From: Bathymodiolus brooksi
Lineage: Eukaryota; Mollusca; Bivalvia; Mytilida; Modiolidae
Length of the DNA: 64,000 nucleotides
Direction of reading: 5' to 3'
NCBI GenBank assembly: GCA_963680875.1
Contig: OY804579.1
Coordinates: forward strand, 83,875,095-83,939,094
A program made the position numbers and the translations under genes. Shown piece after piece: positions 47,258 to 58,439 of the stretch. The notes under the pieces were generated by a model. The model searched no databases. It was not told where the DNA came from and worked only from the letters and a program-made list of their open reading frames with translations. Numbering within the stretch: the first letter of the stretch is position 1; every line of letters begins with the position of its first letter.

Positions 47258-47334
47258 GCAAGTAGCAATACTTTCCCGGAAAAACTACACAGTCTGAACA
47301 GTGAAATTATCATTCAGAATTCATCTCACATCTG

Positions 47335-50300
47335 ATGGATGACATCTTCAACTTTCAGCTGGATGAAGAAGAAAATTTCTATAAAATTATCGGGTGTTCT
47401 GAAAATTCCAACGTAATAATATTAATTATTATTAGCATCGTGTTATTATCGATTTTCCGATATTGCGATTAACCCTTCATTCATATGACGATTGGAATTT
47501 TCAAAGAATGGCTAGTTATATATTTCTTTGTACCTAAGATTGTTTTTAAAGCCATTCTTGTATTTTAATATACTCTCGATTATCTGGCAACTTTTGTTGT
47601 CAGTAAAATGGCGTCATCTATTTTCGTGTGAAGTAAAAAAACAAGGCCGATATACGGGATGGAAACGAATATAAAATCCGGAAATGGCTGGTTTTTAAAT
47701 TTCATGGTTCTGGCCATCTACCAAATCATACTACATCTAAATTAAATAACAGAATATTTGAAAATGACCACTTTCAAAATTGTGTTTACTTTTGATGTTT
47801 TTTTTAGTGCTGAAACCACAATGCACTGCAAATTGACATGCATTTTATATAAGAAACAGGCACATTTCAGTCAGCTCTTTTGTTTACAAGTACGATCAGT
47901 AACCCCATGACAGTTACATGACAGGAAGAGCCGGTGTCTGAGAGGCAGACGACATAGTTCAATTTTATATAGCCCTTCTGGATTTTTTTCCAGCTACTTT
48001 ATAAATGAAGTAAATTTTTGGCATTACAAAAAGTATGGTTCAGTAGGTAGGTTCACTGTTTTTGGTACTTACGTCTTTAAAAGCAAACTTTAACATCTTT
48101 TACAGATGTCAGCTGTAGTCTTGTTTATGTTCCATATATAGAAACCGGAAGACACGTCAAAAATAATGCGTGCGCTGTCGAAATAAAAATAAAATGGATA
48201 AAACGAAAACAGATGATACACGAAAACACATACCGTGACGATATGTTATATTGTTTAATAACAAATAAAATTATAATTTAGCTAAATATGATAAAATACA
48301 GGAAATAGCTAGGTTCACCTGCATTTGTTGGTCACAATACACTTTCGAAATGTCACAACAGTTGCACTCGCAGAAGCTATCTCATTTTTCATTCATTCTG
48401 CTAATCTCGTTGAGATTAGAATTCCGGATAAATTTTCTGTCTGTTCTTCATCTAATTTCTTCGGAATCCTAATCTCAACGAGATTATCATTCTGCATTGC
48501 AGAAATAGCTTTGAGAGCCAAATCTCAACAAGATTAAGGTATTGCCAACAGTATTTATTTGGATTTTTACATTTTTATTGGAAACCGAAATGAAATGTTT
48601 TTTTTTCTAAGAAAGCCATCAACAAACATGATTTTATTGTTTAGGTTTTGGGTGTTTGATGCCACTTTCAACAACATTTCAGTTATATCGTGGCAGTCAG
48701 TTTAATTGGTGGAGGAAGCCGAAGTACCTGGAGAAAACCACTGACCTGCCGTAAGTCACTGACTAACTTGATCACATAATGTTGTACATATCAAGTACAC
48801 CTTGCCTGAGCTGGATTCAAACCCACATTAGTGCTGATAGACACTGGTTCTTAGGTAGTTGTAAATCCAACTACCATATGATCACGACCAACGACAGCCT
48901 TCATGATTTTGATCTGCAAGCATGTAATAATATTTACATTTAATTTTTTTTTACCTTGCCCATGAATACACCTAAATTAAATATATCCTACTTCACATTT
49001 TCTTGTGATGTGTCGTACCCAACCTTTGGAGTACCCTCACTACCCTGTGTGGAAGAGATTATAATTCTTTGTTACATGTTTTTCGTTAACATAAATTAAA
49101 CCTCAGTGGCAATCAATAGAAATAAAAAAAAATAGAAACGTTGATAGTGAACATAGTTAAACTAAATCACCTGTACATTAATTTAATAAAAAAATGAAAA
49201 TGTGTCTATCACCAAGATTTATATTGGTATACTGTATAACAAACAAAGAAGAAGAACGAACTGGTCATCAAATGGATGTTTTTTTGCAAATTCCTGCAAA
49301 AAATAAGCATTTACATGGACAAATATTACAATTCTCCTGTCAGAAATTAAACAACAACGGTATCAAAGAGAATAACTCTCCTTTGTCTTTTGATGTCCTT
49401 TTAGAGAAGGTCAAAAAGATGGAGATGTTAAACAAAATAAATTGATGAAAAAAGAGAACAATTTAGTTATATATATTCATTCAAAATCAATAGTGGAGAA
49501 TAGTAAACATGGACCATTTACTTTAGGATGTTGAATTTTCAATACAAAGGGATAGGAAATGAGCATGTAAAAACAATAAGAACCATAATTTGGAAAATGT
49601 GTTCATGTGACATAGAGTATACTTGACTTATGAAAATACTATTGTTTTATATTTATTTGATTTTTATTGCACTGGTAAATATTTCACAAAGATTCCTAAT
49701 TTTTGTATTTATTTTTTATTTTGCAAATATTACACCTTGAAATCATTGATCATTGACATCTAAACGTAGATGTATATGATTTCTCTCATTTATGTATGAA
49801 TTGAATGACAATATATACAAGCTAATAAGATAAAATGAATTGCCTATCACCACTGATGTTGTGAGTTCGAACCATGCTCAGGCGAGGTGTACTCGATACA
49901 ACATTATGTGATAAAGTTCCGGTTTCCTCCACCAATAAAACTGACCATCATGATATATTTGAAACATTGTTGAAAGTGGTGTTAAACACCATAACCATAA
50001 CCCCTAATCCTAATCCTAATCCTTTGACAATGTTAGATCACATATATTTTATTTGTTTTAATGTCTCATTCATTATCTTTCTAGACAGAGCAGATAATAG
50101 CAGAATACAAGGCAAGAGTACTGAGTTGTCACCCAGATAAAAATCCTGGAGATCAAGTTGCTGGTAAGAAATACAGCTGTTTAGAAAACTAAAAAAATGT
50201 AAAATGGTTTGAACACTGGGGGAATATTAAGAAACAAAGTTTATGCAAGTTTATTTAAATAAATAATGGAAGTTTAATATGGGCAAGGGTTAGAGTTATG

Positions 50301-53164
50301 GCGTTTAAAGCCACTTTCAAGCTACTGCTAAGCTAAAAAACCACATCATTTAATTAGGGTTACAAAAGAAATGTATGATTGGTTTTGTTAAGTTATGGTG
50401 TTCAATAATATTTAAGTTATATCGTGGCGGTCAGCTTTATTGGTGGAGGAAACCAGAGTACCTGGAGAAAACCACCGACCTGCCACAAGTCATTGACAAA
50501 CTTTATCACATAATGTTGTATCGAGTACACCTCACCTGAACAGGATTCAAAAGCGCAATGTTAGTGGTGATAGGCACTGATTGCATAGGTAGTTATAAAT
50601 CCAACTACCATATGATCACGACCAGGACGGCCCCCAAATTTAATATGATTAAATATGAATATGATATAACACTGGCATGTAAATGACATTGTTTTTAAAG
50701 TATTTGGTAAAATGTTAGCATATATATAATTTGTCATTTAGATGCATGTTTTGTTATTATTGTTACAGAAAAAAAGTTCCAACAGTTACAGGAAGCAAAA
50801 GATATTTTGTGTGATGAAGAAAAAAGAAAAAGATATGATCAGTGGAGAAACTCTGGGATTTCTATGTCTTTTAAACAATGGTGTTCTTTGGGAGACTCTG
50901 TTCACACAGTAATTAACTTATTTATTAACAAGTAGTATTTTATCATATATGTTACACTAGATCACTGATACTTGGGAACAAAGAGGACCACCTGGTGGTG
51001 TAATGATTATTTTTGTAACCTTGAGTGTGATATAAAATGGGTTTGATCCTCATTGGGCTAGTGGAGTCAAACCAAAAACTTTTAAATTGGTATTTGCTGT
51101 GTCTTGGCTAAGAACACATCATTAAGGAGTATGAAGAAAGACTTGGAGTTTGGGATAATGTTTCAGTGTAGTGACATGTCTACATGTGGACTGTCGTTTC
51201 AGTGAACATTGTAAATATTCAACTTGATGTGTTGGTCTCATACAAACCAGTCATCCTCATCAACTCTTATTCAAACCAGTCATCCTCATCGACTCATTAA
51301 AAAGTCACTGTTTCTTGCCATGATATAGATGGAAATTGTTCACTTTGTGTTCAACAACACTCACACTAACTCAGGGACAAGATGCACACCTGCCTTTTTT
51401 GCAACTGTGAAAAAATTATAGTTTTCATCAGCTTTTATTTTCAGTTTATTCATATGCTAATCTTATATATGATCATCACAAAGTGTCCCTTTCTGTATCA
51501 GTCATTTTAAAAAAGGTTCTGTTAGACTTATATGTAACAGATCCATGTAGATATTTTTTACACAGGTATTTTTTTTTTATCGTTGTGTATTATCAAATTG
51601 CTACATTTATATGACTATAAACTTTGGTTCTGGTAGAATATCGATGGATATTTCTCCTCAATATCAAATACCAGAAGTTAAGTAAAATAGCCCAAAAAGT
51701 CTAACAAATTTTCCACCATTGTCAAGTGTTGGACAATTTGAAAGTTACCATTCTGACATGCTGTCTATCAGACAGACGTCTTTGAACCCCAAGTATATCT
51801 GATATGCCAGATTTCATTGTATAGCTTGTTTAAAAGAGGATGGAGCTATTTATAATTAGCCTTCACGGTGCTCCACTTTTATGTTTATATACCCGCACTG
51901 ATCAATTATCTAAAGAATCAAATCTAGCTTTTAATTTCATTAGTGAAAAATAAGCGATATTGTTCTCAGCACTGATTAATGAATTATGAAAAGAAAGTTG
52001 GTCACCAATGTCAACAAAACAAGCAATCACCTCTCATCTGAACTTACTGAACATAAAAAAACATCACAACATATGTTGTTTAATGGTTTTTTTTTTATTT
52101 GAACTTGTAATTTGCAGATGTACTAAAATGTTTTCTTTGTTGTTTTCAGTCTATGCACTGGGGTTCTGTGAAAACAAAACCAATGATTGAACAAGATAAT
52201 CAACATTCCTCAACACAGACTTCCTACATAAAAAAATCAGGTAAGTAACATTGTCGGTGTATTAAATTAGGAAATAAGAAAGGGGAGGTAATTTTTTTAT
52301 TTATTTTTTACTTGCAAAAGGGAGATAATTTACTATTGTATTTCATTGCCTTATTGTATTAAAAAATACTAATAACTGTTTTAGCACTATGGTGCCTTCA
52401 GACAATAGCTAATTTGTAGGAGCTTTTGGGGAAGATTTTTTTTTTTAAAAGGGCATTTGATTAATGAAATAGAACAAATGCATTTTGGTTTATTTTGAAG
52501 TATTTTAGGGCTTTTATGGTTCATTAGCATGCAAATAAAAAGATTTATGGGTTCATGTCGGATGACTTTTTTCAAGTTAACCTCACTGATGTAGATGTAG
52601 CCCACCTAGGTTTTCAATAGCCCTGTTCTAAGCATTAAGGGTCAAACCCTACACTTTCCATGGGTATTTAAGACAAAGGACAGGGGGGGTTTATAGTATT
52701 TAACACCATTTCAACAATATTTCAGTTATATCATGGCGGCCAGTTTTTATTGGTGGAGGAAACCTGAGTACCCGGAGAAAACCACCGCCCTGTCGCAAGT
52801 CACTGACAAACTTTATCACATAATGTTGTATCGAATACACTAAAGGGACAAGGGTAATTGGTAACAAATAAAAAATGTTTTAAAATATTACACTGCAGTA
52901 CGTTTGCATAAGAAAATAAGGATTGTCTCCCCTTGAGCTTAGAATAATATATTTTCTAGATAATGAGTGATAAAGAAGTATTGCTCCAAAATACAAATAC
53001 AGAGAATCTGATATAAACACAAATATTTAGATTCCTAAGTTTGTATTTTGTACAGTTTCAATTTATTTTCAGATTTTGACCATGTTAAAATTAACAGCTG
53101 TCCAGGCTGGCAAAGAGATGAACCATCAGAAATGCTGAAGAAATTCAGGAACTATGAAATATGA
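47335..53164 (+). CDS. DNAJC12: DNAJC12, J-domain co-chaperone (5 coding exons, 159 aa)
   Basis: Exons 47335-47412, 50085-50163, 50769-50908, 52150-52240 and 53073-53164, all with GT..AG borders and a consistent frame ending in TGA. Known role: a type III Hsp40 that directs Hsp70 to clients, in vertebrates notably the aromatic amino acid hydroxylases (phenylalanine, tyrosine and tryptophan hydroxylase). Seen: [20 protein letters not shown] starts the J domain; the HPD triad that stimulates Hsp70 ATPase is at residues 42-44 (CHPDKN); the domain ends near [10 protein letters not shown]; and [19 protein letters not shown] follows. The C-terminus [11 protein letters not shown] is almost the vertebrate DNAJC12 end. 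The protein is shorter than human DNAJC12 (198 aa) because the acidic linker is reduced. Intron 1 (2.7 kb) carries SINEs and an inverted repeat. Confidence 0.95.
48390..48500. repeat. Inverted repeat in DNAJC12 intron 1
   Basis: CTAATCTCGTTGAGATTAGA at about 48401-48420 and CTAATCTCAACGAGATTATC at about 48469-48488 lie in inverted flanks (ATTCTGC.. / ..GGAATCC). The core AATCTCGTTGAGATT is itself palindromic, and a third partial copy (AATCTCAACAAGATTA) is at about 48522. Confidence 0.8.
48640..48900 (-). repeat. SINE-A in DNAJC12 intron 1
   Basis: Full-length copy with moderate divergence; the head GATCATATGGTAGTTGGATT lies on the minus strand. Antisense to DNAJC12. Confidence 0.8.
48901..49834. 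other. Non-coding DNAJC12 intron sequence
   Basis: AT-rich. An 83-codon frame at 49194-49445 has no splice context or recognisable content. Confidence 0.45.
49840..50010 (+). repeat. SINE-A, partial, with (CCTAAT)n tail
   Basis: Plus-strand copy from the B-box region (GTTGTGAGTTCGAACCATGC) to the 3' end, followed by a short (CCTAAT)n run at about 50001-50024. It lies about 60 bp before DNAJC12 exon 2. Confidence 0.75.
50285..50640 (-). repeat. SINE-A in DNAJC12 intron 2, with a duplicated end
   Basis: A full copy from about 50395 to 50635, with a broken 3'-domain fragment at 50290-50325 before it. Antisense to DNAJC12. Confidence 0.75.
50993..51345 (+). repeat. SINE-B in DNAJC12 intron 3
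   Basis: Plus-strand head CTGGTGGTGTAATGATTATT with degraded boxes, body, then a duplicated CAAACCAGTCATCCTCATC segment (two copies) and a degraded 3' domain (CTTGCCATGATATAGATGGA). Sense to DNAJC12. Confidence 0.65.
52690..52850 (-). repeat. SINE-A, partial, in DNAJC12 intron 4
   Basis: 3' domain and middle, ending at TGTTGTATCGAATACACTA; the head is missing. Confidence 0.75.
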
Positions 53165-53578
53165 CTAGTTTTGACTTTTTTTTCATTGAGAAAGTTGAAG
53201 AACTTGTACTGAACATTATGTTTTGAAACAATTTAAGATTTAGAGTTATGTTCTTATTCAATATTTCCACTGAACAAAAAGCATTTATAAAGAAAACTCA
53301 AAAGCCTGTATTTGGTATATCAGTTTGTCATGACAGCACAATAAGCTATTTTATTTTAATAACAATGAAATTGTCCAAAAACACTGCATGTCATCGACCG
53401 CTGCACAATACAAAAGAAACAATATATCGTTGAAAATATATATATAAGCATCAATCTTCATGATTGTATTGAATATTTTTGAAAACAATAGATGTTAAAA
53501 ATGTTTAGTAAACAATAACTTTTAACATGAAATTATCGTGCAAATTGTTACTTTAACAGGTGACAATATCAACCAATA

Positions 53579-54139
53579 CGGTTGTTTCGAATCATTTCCA
53601 TTCCGTCACTTTTGTTATTTTCGTCCGCCAGATCACGTGATTTCGATGGACTAATCGGTATTGAACTTCCGGTGTCAATGTACACAACAAAAACTCCAAT
53701 CGATTTGTGCCGTTTTAACGTTCGATCCTCAACTTAAAAAAATCTTAACATTTTCTGTAAAAGACAGATATCAATTTAATTATTTTATTTGTATCAAAGA
53801 CTTCAATGCAGAGACAATTACTTCTTTAAAATTAAATTAGTTTTCTTTCTTTATTTGCGGCTGTCAGCATCATGAAAGGAAAACGATCTGCCTTTATGTA
53901 TATATTTCTGATATCAGACAAATAGTGGGGTACCGAACACCAGTATTTATTCAGCCGTTTCCTTGGCGTCTCCATATTACAATTACTTATAATCTACCGC
54001 ATCTCCGACTATGATATGCTGACGTTGTCACAGCAATAGCGTAAACACCGGAAGTCGCCTGACGATTAGTTCAGATGTCAAGACACGAAAAAGACGGAAC
54101 GTGGTCGGAATTGACATGATTCGAAACAACTGTATTAGA
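53579..54139. mobile_element. TA-flanked MITE, about 560 bp, downstream of DNAJC12
   Basis: Ends CGGTTGTTTCGAATCATTTC at left and, inverted, CAGTTGTTTCGAATCATGTC at right; diverged arms continue for about 100 bp each (both include ACTTCCGGTGT). Each end is flanked by TA, the target-site duplication of Tc1/mariner elements. No coding content. It starts about 415 bp past the DNAJC12 stop, so it may fall in its 3' UTR or just beyond. Confidence 0.65.
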
Positions 54140-54204
54140 TAATGTGTAAACAAAATGTAGACATATGAACATGTGTGCATAGTAAAACATAATAAACAAA
54201 TACA

Positions 54205-54785
54205 CGTGCTCCAGAGTAACTTTATAAATACATGAATACTGTATGGCTCCAGAGTAACCTTTATAAATACATGAATACTGTATGGCTCCAGAGTAACTTT
54301 ATAGATACATGAATACTGTATGGCTCCAGAGTAACCTTTATAAATACATGAATACTGTATGGCTCCAGAGTAACCTTTATAAATACATGAATACTGTATG
54401 GCTCCAGAGTAACTTTATAAATACATGAATACTGTATGGCTCAAGAGTAACTTTATAAATACATGAATACTGTATGGCTCCAGAGTAACTTTATAAATAC
54501 ATGAATACTGTATGGCTCCAGAGTAACCTTTATAAATACATGAATACTGTATGGCTCAAGAGTAACTTTATAAATTCATGAATACTGTATGGCTCCAGAG
54601 TAACCTTTATAAATACATGAATACTGTATGGCTCCAGAGTAACTTTATGAATACATGAATACTGTATGGCTCCAGAGTAACCTTTATAAATACATGAATA
54701 CTGTATGGCTCCAGAGTAACTTTATAAATACATGAATACTGTATGGCTCCAGAGTAACCTTTATAAATACATGAATACTGTATGC
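54205..54785. repeat. 38-39-bp minisatellite, about 15 copies
   Basis: Units read GGCTCCAGAGTAACTTTATA then AATACATGAATACTGTAT. Two types, with AACCTTTAT or AACTTTAT, alternate irregularly, and three copies have GGCTCAAGAG. Confidence 0.95.
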
Positions 54786-54944
54786 TGTTAACACATTGTT
54801 GAAACAGGAATATTGTTGTAAATAAGAAGTATTTTTTTTATTACAATCAATATGTTGAGAAGTTCATAGTTTTTGGTTTGGACCAAAATATAATAATTTG
54901 CTATTAAGTATCAATTGTATAAACAGTAGAATTCATCAAGTAAA

Positions 54945-55115
54945 TGAGATGAGGTGTACTTGATACCGTTTTCTGTTATAAACTTAATCTGCTTACTTGA
55001 GGCAAGTCAGTGGTTTTAATGCCTGATGTTCTGGTTTTCTCAACCAAGCAGTAAAACTGACCACCATTATATAGCTGAAATATTGTTGAATGTGGCATTA
55101 AACACCAACATCCCC
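54945..55115 (+). repeat. SINE-A, degraded
   Basis: Body and 3' domain (ATATTGTTGAATGTGGCATT), missing the head. Confidence 0.6.
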
Positions 55116-55189
55116 CTATTGTATATGTTCAGCCCTTTAAAAAGAAGGTTACTCTTGAAAAATGGTTTATGCTTCTTTATTTTAAATTA

Positions 55190-55325
55190 CCATTATGTGA
55201 TAAAGTTTGTCAGTGACTTACGACAAGTCGGTGGTTTTCTCTGGGTACTCCGGTTTCCTCCACCAATCAAACTGACTGTCATGATATAATGGAAATATTG
55301 TTGAAAGTGGCATTAAATGTCATAA
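55190..55325 (+). repeat. SINE-A, partial
   Basis: From ATTATGTGATAAAGTTTGTC through CTCTGGGTACTCCGGTTTCC to GAAAGTGGCATTAAATGTCA; no head. Confidence 0.75.
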
Positions 55326-55608
55326 CACTAACTCTATAAATGATCTGATATTACATTTGTATTGTTGATTGTTTTTCTATTTAGACTTCTCTATGTACAC
55401 ATTGTTATTATTTTCTGTTGTTTTATTTGCATATTACACTTTACCTCTACAGCTTAAGATTATTGATTTTCCTTTTTATTTTAATGGTAGACATCATTTT
55501 GCAATGGCAGTCCTTTTTGATGCAATTTAGATTTCCGAAACATGGATAGAATGACTGAACAGGGTAGCAGTTTCTGTTTGTTGGCAGGGTTGTACAAAGT
55601 GTAGTTAT

Positions 55609-55690
55609 AAATAATAATGTGGTGAAATGTCAAATAAATGATAATGTGGTGAAATGTCAAATAAATAATAATGTGGTGAAATGTCAGTAA
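55609..55690. repeat. 28-bp tandem repeat, 3 copies
   Basis: Three copies of TAATGTGGTGAAATGTCAAA plus AATAATA-like spacing. Confidence 0.85.
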
Positions 55691-55779
55691 GTGAAGTACA
55701 AGAACTTTTTATATTTTTCTTATCTCATGCTGAGTTCACTGTTAAATACAGGTAAATTCATTCTTGGTAGCTAGTATAA

Positions 55780-56580
55780 GAATATGAAGAGGATACAGGT
55801 ATAAGTAGTTTGTTTCAGTGTTCTCATTGAATATCTGTAAGAGTTATCACCCCTGTTCTATATTGCATTTTGTTTTGTTTTGACAGAACTCGTCCTAGAT
55901 TTCCAATTATGCAAAGTTCCATCTTATTGGGCAGTAAGAATATGAAGTGTGCATATACATATTTTTTTCCTTGATTTTAGTAGGATATTTCCACACAGAG
56001 TTAAAGCCCTTCTCCCATATGTGAAATTTATCATTTCTGCATAAGCCAAATTCACATTTAGAGTTCTCATCAGATTGAGATCATACTTAACTGATTGAAA
56101 AAATATACTGTTTAGATGTCCATATTGTTTCATCTTTATAGTCTAATAGTTTATCAAAGAGTTACTGCCCCTTTTCCTTATTTTAGGTTAAGACATATGG
56201 TATTTTTCATTTCAGCTTACCAGGTAGTTCCTCCTGTAATTTTCATCAGATTGAACCTGTTAGCAAGAATGTGAAGTTGTTTCAACATTGCAATTATTTT
56301 TTTTCAAGAGATATTGCCATTTTTCCTTATTTTTTTGTTGTTGCTAAAATTACTTGAAATGTTGAGTTCATCATTTTGTAGAACTATTATTCTTATATTT
56401 TATTTATCATATTACTATCAAACATGGAAGGTACTAAGAATATTACCGTAACTGGTTATGTGTTAATACTTCTGTAACATTCCAGTCAGATATTCTTCTG
56501 ATAGTTGTTGCCCCTTTCCAATATTTGCGTTTCTTCATTATAACTTTTCTTTCATTTTCTAAAGATAGATGTTAATTTCG
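55780..56580. repeat. Degenerate tandem repeat, period roughly 200 bp
   Basis: Recurring motifs such as AGAGTTACTGCCCCTTTTCC, GAGATATTGCCATTTTTCC, AGTTGTTGCCCCTTTCC and AAGAATATGAAGTGTG-like blocks suggest four diverged units. Period and limits are approximate. Confidence 0.45.
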
Positions 56581-56949
56581 TTGTTTTTTTGTTGGAATTA
56601 AAAGTGGCTTTTTTACTAATACATTTACATACATTAAGTATATATTTTATGAACAATTGTTTATGCCTTATAATCATCTGAATATGTTCCAAAGATAATT
56701 TCTCTTCAAATGGTTGATTTGCCAAATAGGAATTGAAGACTGTTATTATTTTGAAGTAACATGTATGGCCGTTTTCAAGATGTTTGTGATGATGTAATGA
56801 TTTATTTATAAAGTATATCATGTTAAGTTTTGTAAATAAATTGAAAAATAAAATGCTCTGTTTCTGTCTCGTCTGCAACGATAGTCGCTGAAGGCAAGCA
56901 TATGTATTGCCTTTTTGGTTGGGGGTGGCTATGACAGTGTTAACAGTGT

Positions 56950-57160
56950 CAAGTTTTTAGGTGATTAGGTCAGTTTCTCCATTTTTTACAATGCAACCTA
57001 GGCTCACCATAGTCATATTAACCATGGTGTGTACATGGCAGCTTGACCGTAACCTCATTTTCCCAGTCTACTGACATTGTTATATTTATATAAAGTTTTT
57101 GTGATTAGGTCAGTTTCTCTATTACCATGCAACCTAGGCTCACTATATTTGGTTGACACA
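56950..57160. repeat. Diverged direct duplication
   Basis: GTGATTAGGTCAGTTTCTC followed by ATGCAACCTAGGCTCAC occurs at about 56962 and again at about 57101. Confidence 0.75.
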
Positions 57161-57267
57161 TTGATGATGGAGGGTGCATGTGCATGTTTCACACTGTCGC
57201 ACAAGATATTAAACTCAAAGACAAAATAAAGCAGTTTTCAGTGAAGAAGATTTTCATTTTTTTGCTG

Positions 57268-57580
57268 GAGTGAATGATTGCTGTTTAACACTGAGTTTTT
57301 CAGCTATAACTTGGCATGATCAAGTTACTTTTTGATGTGGCTCCTTGTACTAGACAAACAATGCAGAGTTGAAATTTTGGTCCAAATGTGAACACGTCTC
57401 TCCACTCTGACAAAATATCCTAATTCCAAACCAACCAGTCTTTGCACTTACTCTTCAATGCTGCAGGCTTAGAATAGAAGCAGCAAATACCAATATTACA
57501 GTCTGATTTGACACGAAGTTCAAACCCAAGATCTACCACACCTGAGACAAGCATGCAAACCATTATGAAACCAAAGTGGT
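57268..57580 (-). repeat. SINE-B, diverged
   Basis: From GAATGATTGCTGTTTAACAC to a degraded head (TGGTTTGCATGCTTGTCTCA on the minus strand). Confidence 0.7.
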
Positions 57581-57604
57581 TTTTCTTTGTTGGAAATTCT
57601 TAAC

Positions 57605-57895
57605 TTGTGAGTGAGTGATTGTTGTTTAATGCCATCTCAGCAATTTTTCAGCTATATCATGGCGAGAACAAGTTAATTGTCAATGAGATAATGATGATCT
57701 TTGTACTAGACCAACACACTTAGTTGGATTTTTGTAGTGTTAGTTCATTGAAACGACAATCCGCAGATAGACATGTTGCTCCACTCCGACACAGAGAAGA
57801 GAGCAGAGAAGCAACAAATAATAATTTCATAGTCTTTGACGATGTACCGCACTCGGGGCTAGCAAGCTAACCATTACACCACTGTGGTGACAACT
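57605..57895 (-). repeat. SINE-B, near full length with deletion
   Basis: From GTGAGTGAGTGATTGTTGTT to the head (GTGGTGTAATGGTTAGCTTG on the minus strand); part of the middle is deleted. A head-to-tail neighbour of the copy at 57268. Confidence 0.8.
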
Positions 57896-58439
57896 TTTGA
57901 CAACATAAAATACCTTATTATACTACAGTAGTGCCCCTGTTATAAAGCCCCTCTTCTGACATGAAGTAGTGGACTCTCTTGAGGGGAGCAATTTAGTAGC
58001 ATCTGAAATCTTACCTGATAAGAGGGAAGGCCTTTGGTGGGAGTGGCCTCATATGAGGGGGACTACTGTGCATCAAATTTGATCTTTCATAGCATAAAAA
58101 AAGAAAACAGTATTGGTGCTTTAATTTTTTTTACTCAGTCTAAATTTGTTCATAACAATTGCCGTGTATCAATTTAATAGAACATATTTTATACAAAATC
58201 AAATCTGGGTAAAAAAATAAATGATATTCTCAGGCTAATGTCTAAAATTTAAATTGTCTAACAATTATAAGCATGTAACTTAATGGGATTTACTTCTTAC
58301 AAAATAAAAAAAATATAACACTCGCAAACATTCCTTGCATAAACATTCAAACACTTTATGAAATTATTTGGGTCACCATGTAATATAATGGAACATCTTG
58401 ACCCATTTTTGTATCTGGCTGTTCTCTAGGATCAAACAA
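57896..58439. other. Non-coding stretch
   Basis: AT-rich, with no recognisable gene or repeat structure. Confidence 0.45.

Larger units (their letters stand above)
44175..47334. promoter_or_regulatory. SIRT1-DNAJC12 intergenic region, split bidirectional promoter
   Basis: The start codons of SIRT1 (44174, minus) and DNAJC12 (47335, plus) face away from each other. Of the 3160 bp between them, about 3.0 kb is a transposon (44234-47248). Leaving out the element and one copy of its flanking 9-bp repeat, the interval is about 136 bp, typical of a bidirectional promoter. The SIRT1-side remnant has CTTCCGGGT (44213-44221), an ETS-type site in reverse; the other side has TTCCCGGAA. No TATA box is seen. 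That transcription starts here is inference. Confidence 0.6.

Noticed and set aside
49194..49445. 83-codon frame in DNAJC12 intron 1
   Set aside because: Not flanked by fitting splice sites in the DNAJC12 phase and not part of known DNAJC12 proteins.
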